This document shows, piece after piece, positions 48,100 to 57,500 of a DNA stretch of 58,887 nt (positions are counted from its first letter, which is position 1; every line of letters starts with the position of its first letter). This DNA comes from Legionellaceae bacterium. Its GTDB lineage: Bacteria > Pseudomonadota > Gammaproteobacteria > Legionellales > Legionellaceae. The position numbers were made by a program, and so were the translations under genes. The notes beneath the pieces are model-generated. The model had not been told where the DNA came from and made no database searches. It worked only from the letters and a program-made list of their open reading frames with translations. Location of the stretch: the NCBI GenBank assembly GCA_029210265.1, contig JARGNP010000014.1, positions 1 through 58,887 of the forward strand, written 5' to 3'.

Positions 48100-49494
48100 C
48101 TAAGTACGCGTCCTTTGTTGTTGCCTTGGATTTTCTTCATTGCATGATGCGTTGCCCTCACTGAAAGCGTCATAAGATCTTTTGGATGGACGTGCGGTGA
48201 ATAAGTTGTGAGGATTGTTTGGGTCGTATTGCGGTACTTCATGAGCACCGTCGATAGAATTAACGAGTTTTGCAAAAGACTCAGGGTCGTCCAATATTTC
48301 CTCATGCTCTTCATCTTGTTGCCCATCAGAGAAAAAGGACTCCAAAGATAAACGATCGTCTGTCTGCGTGTTGCTGGGCGGACCCAGGGTTTCAAAGAGG
48401 TCCTCTATATCTTCAAGGGATATGTATGATAGCGCCTGATAAATTTTTCCAGCGCCTCCTAGACGAGCAGCTAAGGCGGTAATTTTTTCTAAGGAGTGAC
48501 CATTTTCCAGAAGGTGTGAGGCATGTGATATGACCATCTTTAATGCTTGGGCACCGCCACCATTCGATGCCATGGTGACGATTTGTTCCTTTGTAAAACC
48601 GAGATCTTGCAGTTCTTGATAGGAGTGACGCACGGTTTTAAGTGCTTGGGTTCCGCCATCATTCGCTGCCATGGCGACTATTTGTTGCTTTGTAAAATCG
48701 AGATCCTGCAGTTTTTGATAGGCCTTACATACGGTTTTAAGTGCTTGCGCGCCACCATTATTTGATGCCATGGCGACGATCTGTTCCTTTGTAAACCTGA
48801 GATCCTGCAGTTCTTGATAGGCCTTACATACGGTTTTAAGTGCTTGCGCACCGCCAATGTTTGCTGCCATGGCGACGATTTGTTCATTTTTCAAACTGAT
48901 CTCCATCAGCTCTTGGTAGGAATCACACACAGTTTTAAGTGCTTGTGCGCCACCAATGTTTGCTGCCATGGCGACGATTTGTTGCTTTGTAAAATCGAGA
49001 TCCTGCAGTTTTTGATAGGCCTTACATACGGTTTTAAGTGCTTGCGCGCCACCATTATTTGATGCCATGGCGACCATCTGTTCTGGTGTAAAATCGAGTT
49101 CTTTCAGTTTTGTATAATAATTAAACACAGTTTTAAGTGCTTGTGCGCCACCAATGTTTGCTGCCATGGCGACCATTTGTTCTGTTGTAAAACCGAGATC
49201 TTTCAGTTTTTGATAATAATCACACAGGGTTTTAAGTGCTTGGGAACCGCCATCATTCGATGCCATGGCGACTATTTGTTCAGAACTAAATTCAAACGGC
49301 ACCGCTCGCAGTGTTGCATTATAGTAGATAACAAAATCAATTGTTATAAAAGATGACTTTTGTAAGATCATTTTATTGGCCTGTAGTGCGGTAAAGCCTA
49401 CGCTTAATAGGCTGGCATGCTCTTGCTCATAACGCTCTAAAGGGATGTTGTATTTTATTCGTTTGTCTTCAGGGGTTAGTTTTGATTGAGGCAT
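48100..49494 (-). CDS. TALE-like modular DNA-binding repeat protein
   Basis: 464 residues. Residues 69-332 are eight tandem 33-residue repeats of the form FTKEQIVAMASNNGGAQALK followed by TVCKAYQKLQDLD, which match the transcription-activator-like effector repeat (LTPEQVVAIASxxGGKQALETV...) and its Bat/BurrH relatives, also 33 residues. Positions 12-13 give repeat-variable diresidues ND, NI, NN, NI, NI, NN, ND, NG; by the TALE code this reads C A G A A G C T. A degenerate repeat precedes (34-68) and another follows (HSLEKITALAARLGGAGK). The C-terminal 100 residues are acidic (QQDEEHEEILDDPESFAKL) and end with basic patches (RPSKRSYDAF, QQQRTRT). Expected: DNA binding with a possible host-nuclear role. 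A second such gene is at the window's end. Confidence 0.85.
   Translation of the reverse strand: MPQSKLTPEDKRIKYNIPLERYEQEHASLLSVGFTALQANKMILQKSSFITIDFVIYYNATLRAVPFEFSSEQIVAMASNDGGSQALKTLCDYYQKLKDLGFTTEQMVAMAANIGGAQALKTVFNYYTKLKELDFTPEQMVAMASNNGGAQALKTVCKAYQKLQDLDFTKQQIVAMAANIGGAQALKTVCDSYQELMEISLKNEQIVAMAANIGGAQALKTVCKAYQELQDLRFTKEQIVAMASNNGGAQALKTVCKAYQKLQDLDFTKQQIVAMAANDGGTQALKTVRHSYQELQDLGFTKEQIVTMASNGGGAQALKMVISHASHLLENGHSLEKITALAARLGGAGKIYQALSYISLEDIEDLFETLGPPSNTQTDDRLSLESFFSDGQQDEEHEEILDDPESFAKLVNSIDGAHEVPQYDPNNPHNLFTARPSKRSYDAFSEGNASCNEENPRQQQRTRT
48499..49290 (-). repeat. Eight coding 99-bp tandem repeats of the TALE-like protein
   Basis: Exact 99-base periodicity over 792 bases. 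The most similar units (about 48700-48790 and 49000-49090) differ mainly at the two variable codons. Such arrays are prone to recombination, which changes repeat number and so the DNA target. This is a protein-coding repeat, not a CRISPR array. Confidence 0.9.
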
Positions 49495-49563
49495 TCAATA
49501 TCGTCCACGAGTCAGTATTACGGTCTTTTGTTGTTTTTTATTGCATCTTTATGTTTTTATTTT

Positions 49564-49619
49564 ACCTAATTAGGTTTGTTTTGTAAATATTTTATTCTAA
49601 TACATGCAGAATAAATATT
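49564..49619. promoter_or_regulatory. Palindromes in the divergent region before the TALE-like gene
   Basis: A perfect 12-base palindrome ACCTAATTAGGT lies at 49564-49575. A longer imperfect inverted repeat follows at 49586-49619 (AATATTTTATTCT / AGAATAAATATT). Both sit in the 206-base AT-rich gap between the TALE-like gene (minus) and the small gene at 49701 (plus). They may be operators for one or both; no known regulator motif is recognised. Confidence 0.4.
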
Positions 49620-49700
49620 GACGTACTTTAATCAAGGCGGTAGCATAAAAAGTATATAAAAATAGCAATTTTTAAAATATCTTCTTAAGAAGAGTTAGCG

Positions 49701-49850
49701 ATGTCTTTATCTCAGCACATACATACGTATTTTTGCTTTGCAATTGGTGTAATTGCATGTGCTGGCGCGCGCGTTGAGGGTTTATTCAAACCTTCTTTTT
49801 TTCGTATGGTATGCTCCGAAGATACAACATGTTCACCATCTGTTAAGTAA
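49701..49850 (+). CDS. Small secreted or lipoprotein-like peptide (49 aa)
   Basis: ATG 49701 has a good ribosome site (AAGAAGAG, 7 bases ahead). The product has a hydrophobic stretch with a lipobox-like VIAC (FCFAIGVIACAGARVEG) and four more or less evenly placed Cys; it ends SPSVK. There are few positive charges before the hydrophobic part, which weakens the signal-peptide case. CCCTCCCC and a run of eight G about 13 bases apart follow (near 49860-49889) and could form a terminator-like hairpin. Too short for family assignment. Confidence 0.35.
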   Translation: MSLSQHIHTYFCFAIGVIACAGARVEGLFKPSFFRMVCSEDTTCSPSVK

Positions 49851-49911
49851 CATCGTTTACCCTCCCCTGCGATATTCTCTCGGGGGGGGATTATGTTTAA
49901 GGCTAAATTTA

Positions 49912-50586
49912 ATGTTACGTTGTTTGAGTACTTATACAAAATTTGATTTTCATCCCAATTATCGCTTACTGACGAAGCTTCCTGGTGTTTTTTCTACTGA
50001 TCAAATTAAAGCGCAACAGAGATTTTCTGCTGCGTCACCTCATTTTGCCCGTATGCACGGTGGGGCCATGATGCACGCATTTTTAGATGCTGTTCCAGAA
50101 GATTATGTAGAGCGTACACGCGCGTTAGGTATGTTGAATAAAGTCGATTGCCGAATTCATTATTTAGATCCAGGAGACTATCCCGCCCAACCAGGATGGC
50201 ATTGTGATGGCTCATACCAAACAAGTAAGATTTCTCATGCAAACAGTTATATTGTATGTAGCTTTTCAGACAATATCTCTGGCGTAAGTCATACCCAATT
50301 TGTAAAAAATAAATTTACTTTATGTGCAAACAAAAAAATGATGAATGATGCTGAATTATGGGATAAGTTAAATACAGCAGTAGAAAATGAGCGGCCTGAG
50401 GTTTATACAAACCATGATGGTCAGATGATTGAATTTGATTCAGCAACACCACACCGCGCACAGCAAGCGACGCAGCCTGGTTGGCGGATGTTTGTACGCA
50501 TGTCGATGTGGCCTAATATTGATTTAGATCATGAAGGAGTGCTCACAGATACAAACAAGGTGTATCGAGCGAGCTCTTCTGATTGA
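49912..50586 (+). CDS. Fe(II)/2-oxoglutarate dioxygenase-like protein
   Basis: 224 residues. A double-stranded beta-helix pattern with the metal triad: WHCDG (H-x-D) after IHYLDPGDYPAQPG, and SATPHRAQQATQPGWRMFVRMSMW with the distal His and a following Arg that could hold 2-oxoglutarate. Family and substrate are unclear; it could be a small-molecule or protein hydroxylase. ATG 49912 is chosen (AAGG upstream, product starts with the conserved-looking FDFHPNYRLLTKLP); in-frame sequence reaches back to 49753 but overlaps the small gene. It is the only plus-strand gene in the TALE-like region. Confidence 0.65.
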   Translation: MLRCLSTYTKFDFHPNYRLLTKLPGVFSTDQIKAQQRFSAASPHFARMHGGAMMHAFLDAVPEDYVERTRALGMLNKVDCRIHYLDPGDYPAQPGWHCDGSYQTSKISHANSYIVCSFSDNISGVSHTQFVKNKFTLCANKKMMNDAELWDKLNTAVENERPEVYTNHDGQMIEFDSATPHRAQQATQPGWRMFVRMSMWPNIDLDHEGVLTDTNKVYRASSSD

Positions 50587-50704
50587 TCTGGTCAACCTAA
50601 ATCCCATTTGCATGGAGCTTTTGACCAAATCAACCGTCATACGTTAGATAAACGGGCATCTTGAATATCATTCAGGGCCTACGCATGAAAATAATCCTTG
50701 ACTT

Positions 50705-50782
50705 CTACGTTCCGCGGTTTATCCGCGGAATCCAGTGATCTTGATAGATTTTTGGATCCCGCGAACAAGTCGCGGGACGTAG
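50705..50782. repeat. Nested palindromic repeat element
   Basis: Outer arms CTACGT (50705-50710) and ACGTAG (50777-50782) enclose two tight hairpins, TCCGCGG/CCGCGGA (50711-50729) and CCCGCGA/TCGCGGG (50758-50776). It is GC-rich against an AT-rich background, just downstream of the dioxygenase gene and the convergent 1201-residue gene. It looks like a dispersed REP-type element and may also act as a bidirectional terminator. Confidence 0.7.
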
Positions 50783-50811
50783 AGAAATTAACCGAATTAA
50801 GTATATTAAAA

Positions 50812-53800
50812 TCAATATATGTTTTCGTGCGTAGGCCCTAGAATATCATTCGGTGTTTCTCCATCGCTTCTCTTAAACATACTACATGCTTGAAAGTTCG
50901 AGTCACAGTCAAATATAGATAAAGGATTTTTCTTAAATTTCTGGCATATCGTTCGCAACGCGTTGTGTTTTTTAGCTTCGTTTAAAGCAAGTTGTTTTGT
51001 CTGAGATATTGCCTGAAGGGTATAGCTATAAGCGTCGCTTTTGAGTACATCCTTATCATGATCAAATAATGTTGTAAACTGAGGCTTAGACAAAATAGCT
51101 TCAAGCCATTGTAGTACGCATGCTTTTAAAAATAAGTATTCTTGCATAACACTCTGTTTCGCAGGCATTGAGTCTTTCATTGAGTCTTTAGATAGTATTA
51201 GATAAATTGCTTGCCAATGCTTGCCTTGAGCAATGAGTTGAAGTGCTTCTTGTGTTTTGTCTGATAAGGTTGAAATTTCACAAAAATCCTTGGGTATGTT
51301 TAAGAAGTTTGAGCTGTTTATTGGCCATAGATTATCCGCTCTCAACGATGTTGTTGTACGGCCTTCACGTTGTATTTTCTTTTCTAGTTCCATAATTATT
51401 GGTGCTAGTCCCTTTAGATAGTCTTGTGACATAAGTAGACATTTATCATCTTGCAAGTTGTCTAATGCGCTATAATAATTAAGGAAAGGTTGATAATGCT
51501 CTTCCATTTGTTCTAAAGAGTTTGCGCTTACATCTTGTTGAATAGCGGCTTCACTCCAATTGACAATAGCCTCACCATGCCCAGTTAATTCAGCTAAAAT
51601 AGCATCCAGCCTTTCTGTTAACGCTTTGAAAAATGGACGGATTTTTTCGTAGTGTTCTTCAACAAAAACTAGGTAATAAATTAAGTTGTTGATTTGTGAT
51701 AGGTGTATGAGGGCATTGCTTAACTGATGCATTTTTCGTGAACGACTCCTGATATTAAGTGAGGCACTTGATAGTGAATCAGATAATTCGTTGTTTTCTT
51801 GCGCTCTCGTATTCAACTCTCTTATTGCGCTATTTCGAAATGCATTTTCATTTGCTTGTTTTGTTTCACTTGTAGCGACCTGTATTTGCTTGAGGCGAGG
51901 CATAATCTTAGCGAGATATTCTGCGGTATTGTCCAGCTTTTTTGCATGACTTATCGCTTCCCGATAAAGTCCCTCAGCACGTACCGCATAGTTTCGTTTA
52001 GGAGCGATTTTTTGAAGCTGGAGGTAATTATCTCCAAGTAAAAGCGAACATTCTAGTTGTCGAACAACATCACAAGTAAGAGAATATTGAAGCAATGCTT
52101 GAGACAGTTCTATGGTTTTAAGCATTAGCTTGTCTGCAGGAATTTCTGTACCTTCTTTTTCATTGAGTAAATTGTGCCCTATCGCATTTTCTAAGGCTTG
52201 ATGCTCTTGAGGCTTGTAATGTGTCTCAAGAAGTTTCTCATAGAGTTTAAAAAATGCCGCTTCATTATCTTCGTCTAGTAACAGGCGTCTATTTGAATCA
52301 GTGATTGCGTCATATAAAAAATCAGCGGTTTCATCCGTTAAGCCTTCTTGCTCTATTTTGTTTAGATAATAATTAAAATCAACCGATTTGACAGCATACT
52401 CCGCACTGATTCGTTCCCAGATGGTTGTGTCATCACGAGTTTCTTTAGTTGGTGAGGCTTTGGGGGTCTTACGTTGTAAAATTCTAACTTTTGGTGCTGA
52501 TACTTTGATGTCAGCATCATGACTTTCTTCTGCTTGGTGTTCTGGTAGTATTTCAGCAGCAAGGCGCGGCGCTATCGTATCCAGCTGATGCCTTGCGAGC
52601 GCTTCCAGCAAGGGGGCGCGATAGTTTTCTGCATGAAGAATATCTAAGCAGTTTTGCTTGAATAAGATGAGGTTTTGAATTTTATATCCAGGCTCCAAGC
52701 TTTGCAATAAAAATGCATAAGCCTCTCGTCGAAAGTGCGTGCAAAATCTTTCCGTGGTAATAAAATTATCTGATGGATGCATTGTATACAGTGTATCCGA
52801 ATGTCGACATTTTGCATCATAGTACAGTTCTACGGCACGTTTTAGCATGCTTCTGTTGTCACCCAAAGCTAAGGTTAGCAGTTGTTCTGATTCTAAAGGG
52901 TCGGAAAAGTCGCTTACACTGGCGTCATAGTGATTATCCAGTTGATGTAAGTAGGTGACATCATATTCTGATTTGGGTGAAATATGATTGAGGACCGCGT
53001 TAAGGTATTTTCTGGCGTCTTGATACAGATCATAAGGCGATTTGCTGCCAGCTAATAAGTTTGTCTCGAGTAATGTACGTCTGTCATCCATTGATATTTC
53101 TTTGGTCTTTTGGGGTTTCTTTTTGGGTGCTTTAGCAACACCTAGCGGCTGGCTCAACTCTCTGAACTGTGCGCATAACGCCGTGGTGTCATCTTGTATT
53201 CTAGATTGAAAAGAGGCACGTACTTCACGGGCGTTTGCTTTTTCGATTGACGTTGTTTTCTCTGAGGTTTCGACATAATAACATGCAAGCATTTGATCGT
53301 AATTGGTTGAGCGCGCTTCCATCAACTCATAGGATTGTTTAAGTTCTGCCTTAAGTGTTTTTGAAGCCCCTGTGAGTTGATAATGCAGATGAAGTAATCG
53401 AAAATAATGCGCAGATCTTTGCATTGCTTTAGATAAAGGACGAATATCACTCTGGTTACGGGAGGTCTGCATATGCTCAATCAAACGTGCTTCTGCAGTT
53501 AAAGCTAATGATAAAAATGCTTTCCAATCCGTTGGGCTCATGCTGTGTTTGTTGGTATGAGCATGTTGTGAAATCTCACGTGATAACTCGCATAGTTTGT
53601 CTTGCAAAACCTTGGGCTTATTCGATGCTGATTGCAGCTTAGTCAAACGGTCAGAAAAATCATGGCTTGGCTGGCTTGATGTCTGGACTGGTGCCTGATT
53701 GGGTGTATAGCTTGGTAATAGCTCTTTTTCGAACGTATCGGGTACTTGCGATAAGTGTGTTTGTGTTGCTTTATGTGTCATGTCTTCTATATCTAATAAT

Positions 53801-54417
53801 GAACCATCTTCTTCGTCTTGTATTAGATACCTCAGAGCATCATCACTTCTTACGATATCTCTAAGTTGTAAATGGAGTGCTATCACTGCTCGATTATCAT
53901 TGGCTTGTGAAAAATAATACTGAAACATTCGCTGAGTTATTTGAAAGCATTTTTTTGCAGCGGCAGATGTGGTGTCTTGGTTAAATAAACGCTCCACACA
54001 TAGAACCGCAAGCTTTAAGCATTGTTGGATACACGCTTGGTTTTTGTAAAATTTATTTTCGCCTCTTAAATCCTGAAATACGTTATTTATATCATTAAAA
54101 ATAGCTTGGTTGCTTGTGCTCGCATCGGTTAATTTTTTCTCGATCAAAAAGAGTTTATCTTTTGCTGATTCGGGTAATACGCGATAAGCGTGCTCATCAA
54201 AATTTGAAAAATCTACATCTGTTTGCACACCTATTTCTTGGCTTGTTTCTTGGCTAGTAGAAGATTTGAGTGTGATCACTGGACGTTCACCATCAGCAAC
54301 ACCTTCCGCTTCTTGTTTGCGTTGAAGTGCTTCAAGTTCTTCCATACGCTTGCCCCATCGGTCTTGAAGGCTTGTTTCATAGGCTTCTGGAGTTGAATCT
54401 GTAAATGTTATGTCCAT
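50812..54417 (-). CDS. Large hypothetical protein (1201 aa), paralogue 1 of a tandem pair
   Basis: Not recognised. Soluble, largely helical-looking, no signal peptide or membrane segment. Highly similar to the gene at 54567-58157 through the middle (AMQRSAHYFRLLH, ENYRAPLLEALARHQLD, TDETADFLYDAIT) and diverging at the C-terminal third. The shared N-terminal motif is GERPVITLK. Several helix pairs resemble TPR-type solenoids but no clear repeat period is seen. ATG 54417 has GGA eight bases upstream. The size, helical nature and location between two TALE-like genes suggest an effector or a structural scaffold; this is inference. Confidence 0.6.
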   Translation of the reverse strand: MDITFTDSTPEAYETSLQDRWGKRMEELEALQRKQEAEGVADGERPVITLKSSTSQETSQEIGVQTDVDFSNFDEHAYRVLPESAKDKLFLIEKKLTDASTSNQAIFNDINNVFQDLRGENKFYKNQACIQQCLKLAVLCVERLFNQDTTSAAAKKCFQITQRMFQYYFSQANDNRAVIALHLQLRDIVRSDDALRYLIQDEEDGSLLDIEDMTHKATQTHLSQVPDTFEKELLPSYTPNQAPVQTSSQPSHDFSDRLTKLQSASNKPKVLQDKLCELSREISQHAHTNKHSMSPTDWKAFLSLALTAEARLIEHMQTSRNQSDIRPLSKAMQRSAHYFRLLHLHYQLTGASKTLKAELKQSYELMEARSTNYDQMLACYYVETSEKTTSIEKANAREVRASFQSRIQDDTTALCAQFRELSQPLGVAKAPKKKPQKTKEISMDDRRTLLETNLLAGSKSPYDLYQDARKYLNAVLNHISPKSEYDVTYLHQLDNHYDASVSDFSDPLESEQLLTLALGDNRSMLKRAVELYYDAKCRHSDTLYTMHPSDNFITTERFCTHFRREAYAFLLQSLEPGYKIQNLILFKQNCLDILHAENYRAPLLEALARHQLDTIAPRLAAEILPEHQAEESHDADIKVSAPKVRILQRKTPKASPTKETRDDTTIWERISAEYAVKSVDFNYYLNKIEQEGLTDETADFLYDAITDSNRRLLLDEDNEAAFFKLYEKLLETHYKPQEHQALENAIGHNLLNEKEGTEIPADKLMLKTIELSQALLQYSLTCDVVRQLECSLLLGDNYLQLQKIAPKRNYAVRAEGLYREAISHAKKLDNTAEYLAKIMPRLKQIQVATSETKQANENAFRNSAIRELNTRAQENNELSDSLSSASLNIRSRSRKMHQLSNALIHLSQINNLIYYLVFVEEHYEKIRPFFKALTERLDAILAELTGHGEAIVNWSEAAIQQDVSANSLEQMEEHYQPFLNYYSALDNLQDDKCLLMSQDYLKGLAPIIMELEKKIQREGRTTTSLRADNLWPINSSNFLNIPKDFCEISTLSDKTQEALQLIAQGKHWQAIYLILSKDSMKDSMPAKQSVMQEYLFLKACVLQWLEAILSKPQFTTLFDHDKDVLKSDAYSYTLQAISQTKQLALNEAKKHNALRTICQKFKKNPLSIFDCDSNFQACSMFKRSDGETPNDILGPTHENIY

Positions 54418-54474
54418 GGTAATATTCCAAAAAAATTGTGAGCGAGACGTATTAGGAGAGTAAAACGAGATTTA

Positions 54475-54492
54475 CCCCCCCCCAAAAAAAAA
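54475..54492. repeat. Homopolymer tract C9A9
   Basis: Nine C followed by nine A, 58-75 bases ahead of the 1201-residue gene (T9G9 in its sense strand). Tracts of this kind slip readily; in a promoter or leader they can switch expression. It could also be a sequencing-length artefact. No gene lies in the 149-base gap. Confidence 0.7.
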
Positions 54493-54566
54493 GCAGTGTG
54501 CAAATTATACACACACTAGTTAATACATGCAACAGCCTTACTTTTTATGCTGAGTTAAAAAGCGAA

Positions 54567-57500
54567 CTAAGTTATTTGAAAACTGCTAGATTTGTTTGGA
54601 TCCAAGCTTTGAAGGGCCGCAGCTCGGCATCCTGATGCTGTTTCATCCGTTCTATTAAATAGACGACACGCTTGAAGATACGCTTCACCATCCAGTACAG
54701 ATAAGGTGTTTTTTAATAAAGCGTCACACATTTTACTCAACGGTTTGTTATTCTTTTTAGCTTTATTTAAACACTTATGTTGCATATCCAGTATCGCTTG
54801 AACGGTGTGATCATAACTTGTTATTAAGGCGTTATTCTCGCCTAGCGAGGTCTTGAAATGAGGTGAAGAAATAATTGTCACAAGCCATTTTAGTATGCAC
54901 GCATTTAAAAATAATATGGGTTGAACTTCTTTTTTACTCGTGAAGCCCTGGCTTTGGAAGGAGGCCATCAATTCAAGTGCTTGCCAATATTTTTTATCAT
55001 CCATGAGTTTCATTGCTAGTTTAACTTCTTCAGGTAAATTTGAAAGCTCACGAAAATCATTCGGTATAATCAACGAGAATTCGCGTGTTTTTTGTTTCCT
55101 CATATTATTAAGGGTCGGTAGAGTTTCTTCTATCGTACTCACGCGTTGTATTTTATCTTCCAGTTCCGGAAGGATTGCTTTAAACGGTCGGATTATGGCT
55201 TCTGGCAGCGATAATAATTGGTCGTCTCGCAAATTCTCCATTGTTGCGCAATAATCAAGTAATAAGGCGTGATGCTTTTTCAATGGATGTAAATAATGCT
55301 CACCTACATCCGCAGGTAGGCCAGTGTACCACTGCCACATCGCAGATATGTGCCCAGAAAGTACTGACAGAATTGATTTTTGTTCTTGATATAAATTTTG
55401 CAAAAACAACGCTGTCTTAACAGAATATTCTCTAGCATTTGTTATGGGAAAAGCTAAGTTATTGATCTGCGAGCGAAGTATGAGGTTATCACCTAACTGA
55501 TGGATTACTTGTGCTCGATACTCAAGATCAAGCGGTGTATTTTCTATTGATTGAAACAAGCCATAGTTTATCAAACGGGTTGCTTTGTCTTTTCTTAGCG
55601 TACTATTTTCAAGTGCATCAATATTGGCCTGCTCACGTTCAAAGCCAACGGCTTTAATCAGACGCATTGCATCCATAATCTTACGCATCACATCCGCCGC
55701 TTTGCCCATCTTTTTTGCATGACTGGGCGCTTCTCTATAAACTTCTTCTGCTCTTTTTTTATAGGCGCGTGTAGGAGCGATTTTTAGAAGGCTTAGGTAA
55801 CTGTCGCCCAGTGAAAATAAACAGTCTAACTGTCGTTTAGCACTATACACACGGCTATACTGAAGCAAAGCTTCACCAAGTTTAATCGACTTGGGCATCC
55901 GTTTATCTGCAGGAACTTCAGCGTCCTTTTTTGCATTTAAAATATTATCTGCTTTTGCATCCTCCAACGCCTCATATTCTTGAGGTTTATAATGCTGCGT
56001 TAAAAGCATGTCATAAAGTTCAAAAAATGCCGCTTCATTGTCTTCATCTAGTAGTAAGCGCCTATCTGAATTAGTGATCGCGTCATATAAAAAATCAGCG
56101 GTTTCATCGGTTAAGCCTTCGTGCTTTATTCTGTTCAAGTAATTATTGAAATTAACTGATTTAACGGCATACTCTGCACACAGTCGCTTCCAAATGGTTT
56201 CTTCATCAAGGGCTTTTGTAGCTGGCGCGATTTTGGGTGCTTTATGTAATAAAATTTTAATTTTTGGCGTTGATGTTTCTATATGAGTGTCATTATTTTT
56301 TTCTGCGTGTACCTCAGATGCTGCTTTAGCAGCAAGGCGTGGTGCTATCGCATCCAGCTGATGTCTTGCGAGGGCTTCAAGCAAGGGCGCACGATAGTTT
56401 TCTGCATGAATAATATCCAAGCAATTTTGCTTAAGTAAGACGAGGTTTTGAATTGCATACCCAGACTCACAGCTTTGTAATAAAAACGCATAGGCCTCTC
56501 GTCGAAAGTGCGTGCAAAACCTTTCCGTTGTAATAAAATTATCGGATGGGTGCATTTTGTATAGTTCATCCGCGTGCCGACATTTTGCTTCATAATATAA
56601 TTCTATTGCACGTTTCACCAAGCTTCTGTTGTCACCCAATGCCAAGGCTAGCAGTTGTTTGGATTCTAACGGATCAAAAATACCGTTCACACTGGCGTCA
56701 TAATGATTATCCAGTTGATGTAAATACGTGACATCATAATCTGACTTGGGTGAAGCCTGGTTTAAGACGGCGTTGAGATATTTTCTCGCGTCCTGATATA
56801 AATCATAAGGCGATTTACTGTGGGCTAATAAGTTTGTCTCAAGTAACGTACGACGGTTTTCAATGGAGATTTCTTTGGCTGGCTTAGACTTCTTTTTAGG
56901 TGCTACAGCTGCGCCTAGTGGTTGACTTAATTCTCGGTATTGTGCGCATAAAGCCGTTGTGTCATCTCGCATTTCGGTTTGATAGGAGGCGCGTACTTGA
57001 CGGGCATTTTCTTTTTCTTTCGGAGATGTTTTCTCTGAGGTTTCGACATAATAACAAGCAAGCATTTGCTCATAATTGGTTGAGCGCGTTTCCATCAGTT
57101 CATAGGATTGTTTAAGCTCCGCTTTCAATGTTTTTGAAGCTCCTACGTGCTGATAATGTATATGTAATAATCGAAAATAATGCGCGGATCTTTGCATCGC
57201 TTTAGATAATGGACGAATCGTGTTCGGGCTACGGGATGTCTGCATGTGTTCAATCAAACGTGCTTCAACGGCTAAGGCTAACGATAAAAACGTTTTCCAG
57301 TCCGTGGGGTTCGTACTACGTTTGTGTGCATAGGTATGCTGTGAAATCTCATGTGATAAATTGGATAGCTTGGCCTGAAAGGCTTTAGGTTTCATCGAGG
57401 CTGATTGCAGTTTAGCCCAACGTTCTGAAAATTTGTGGCCGAGTGGGTTTTCTGGGTTTGGCAAAGGCTGTTCTTCGAGCGTATCTGGGGCTTGTGATAA

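Noticed and set aside
48499-49290. Regular 99-base repeats that could look like a CRISPR or satellite array
   Set aside because: The repeats are in frame, code for conserved 33-residue units and have no spacers.
49893-49946. A short frame starting at ATG 49893 within the start region of the dioxygenase-like gene
   Set aside because: It stops after 17 codons and overlaps the better supported start at 49912.
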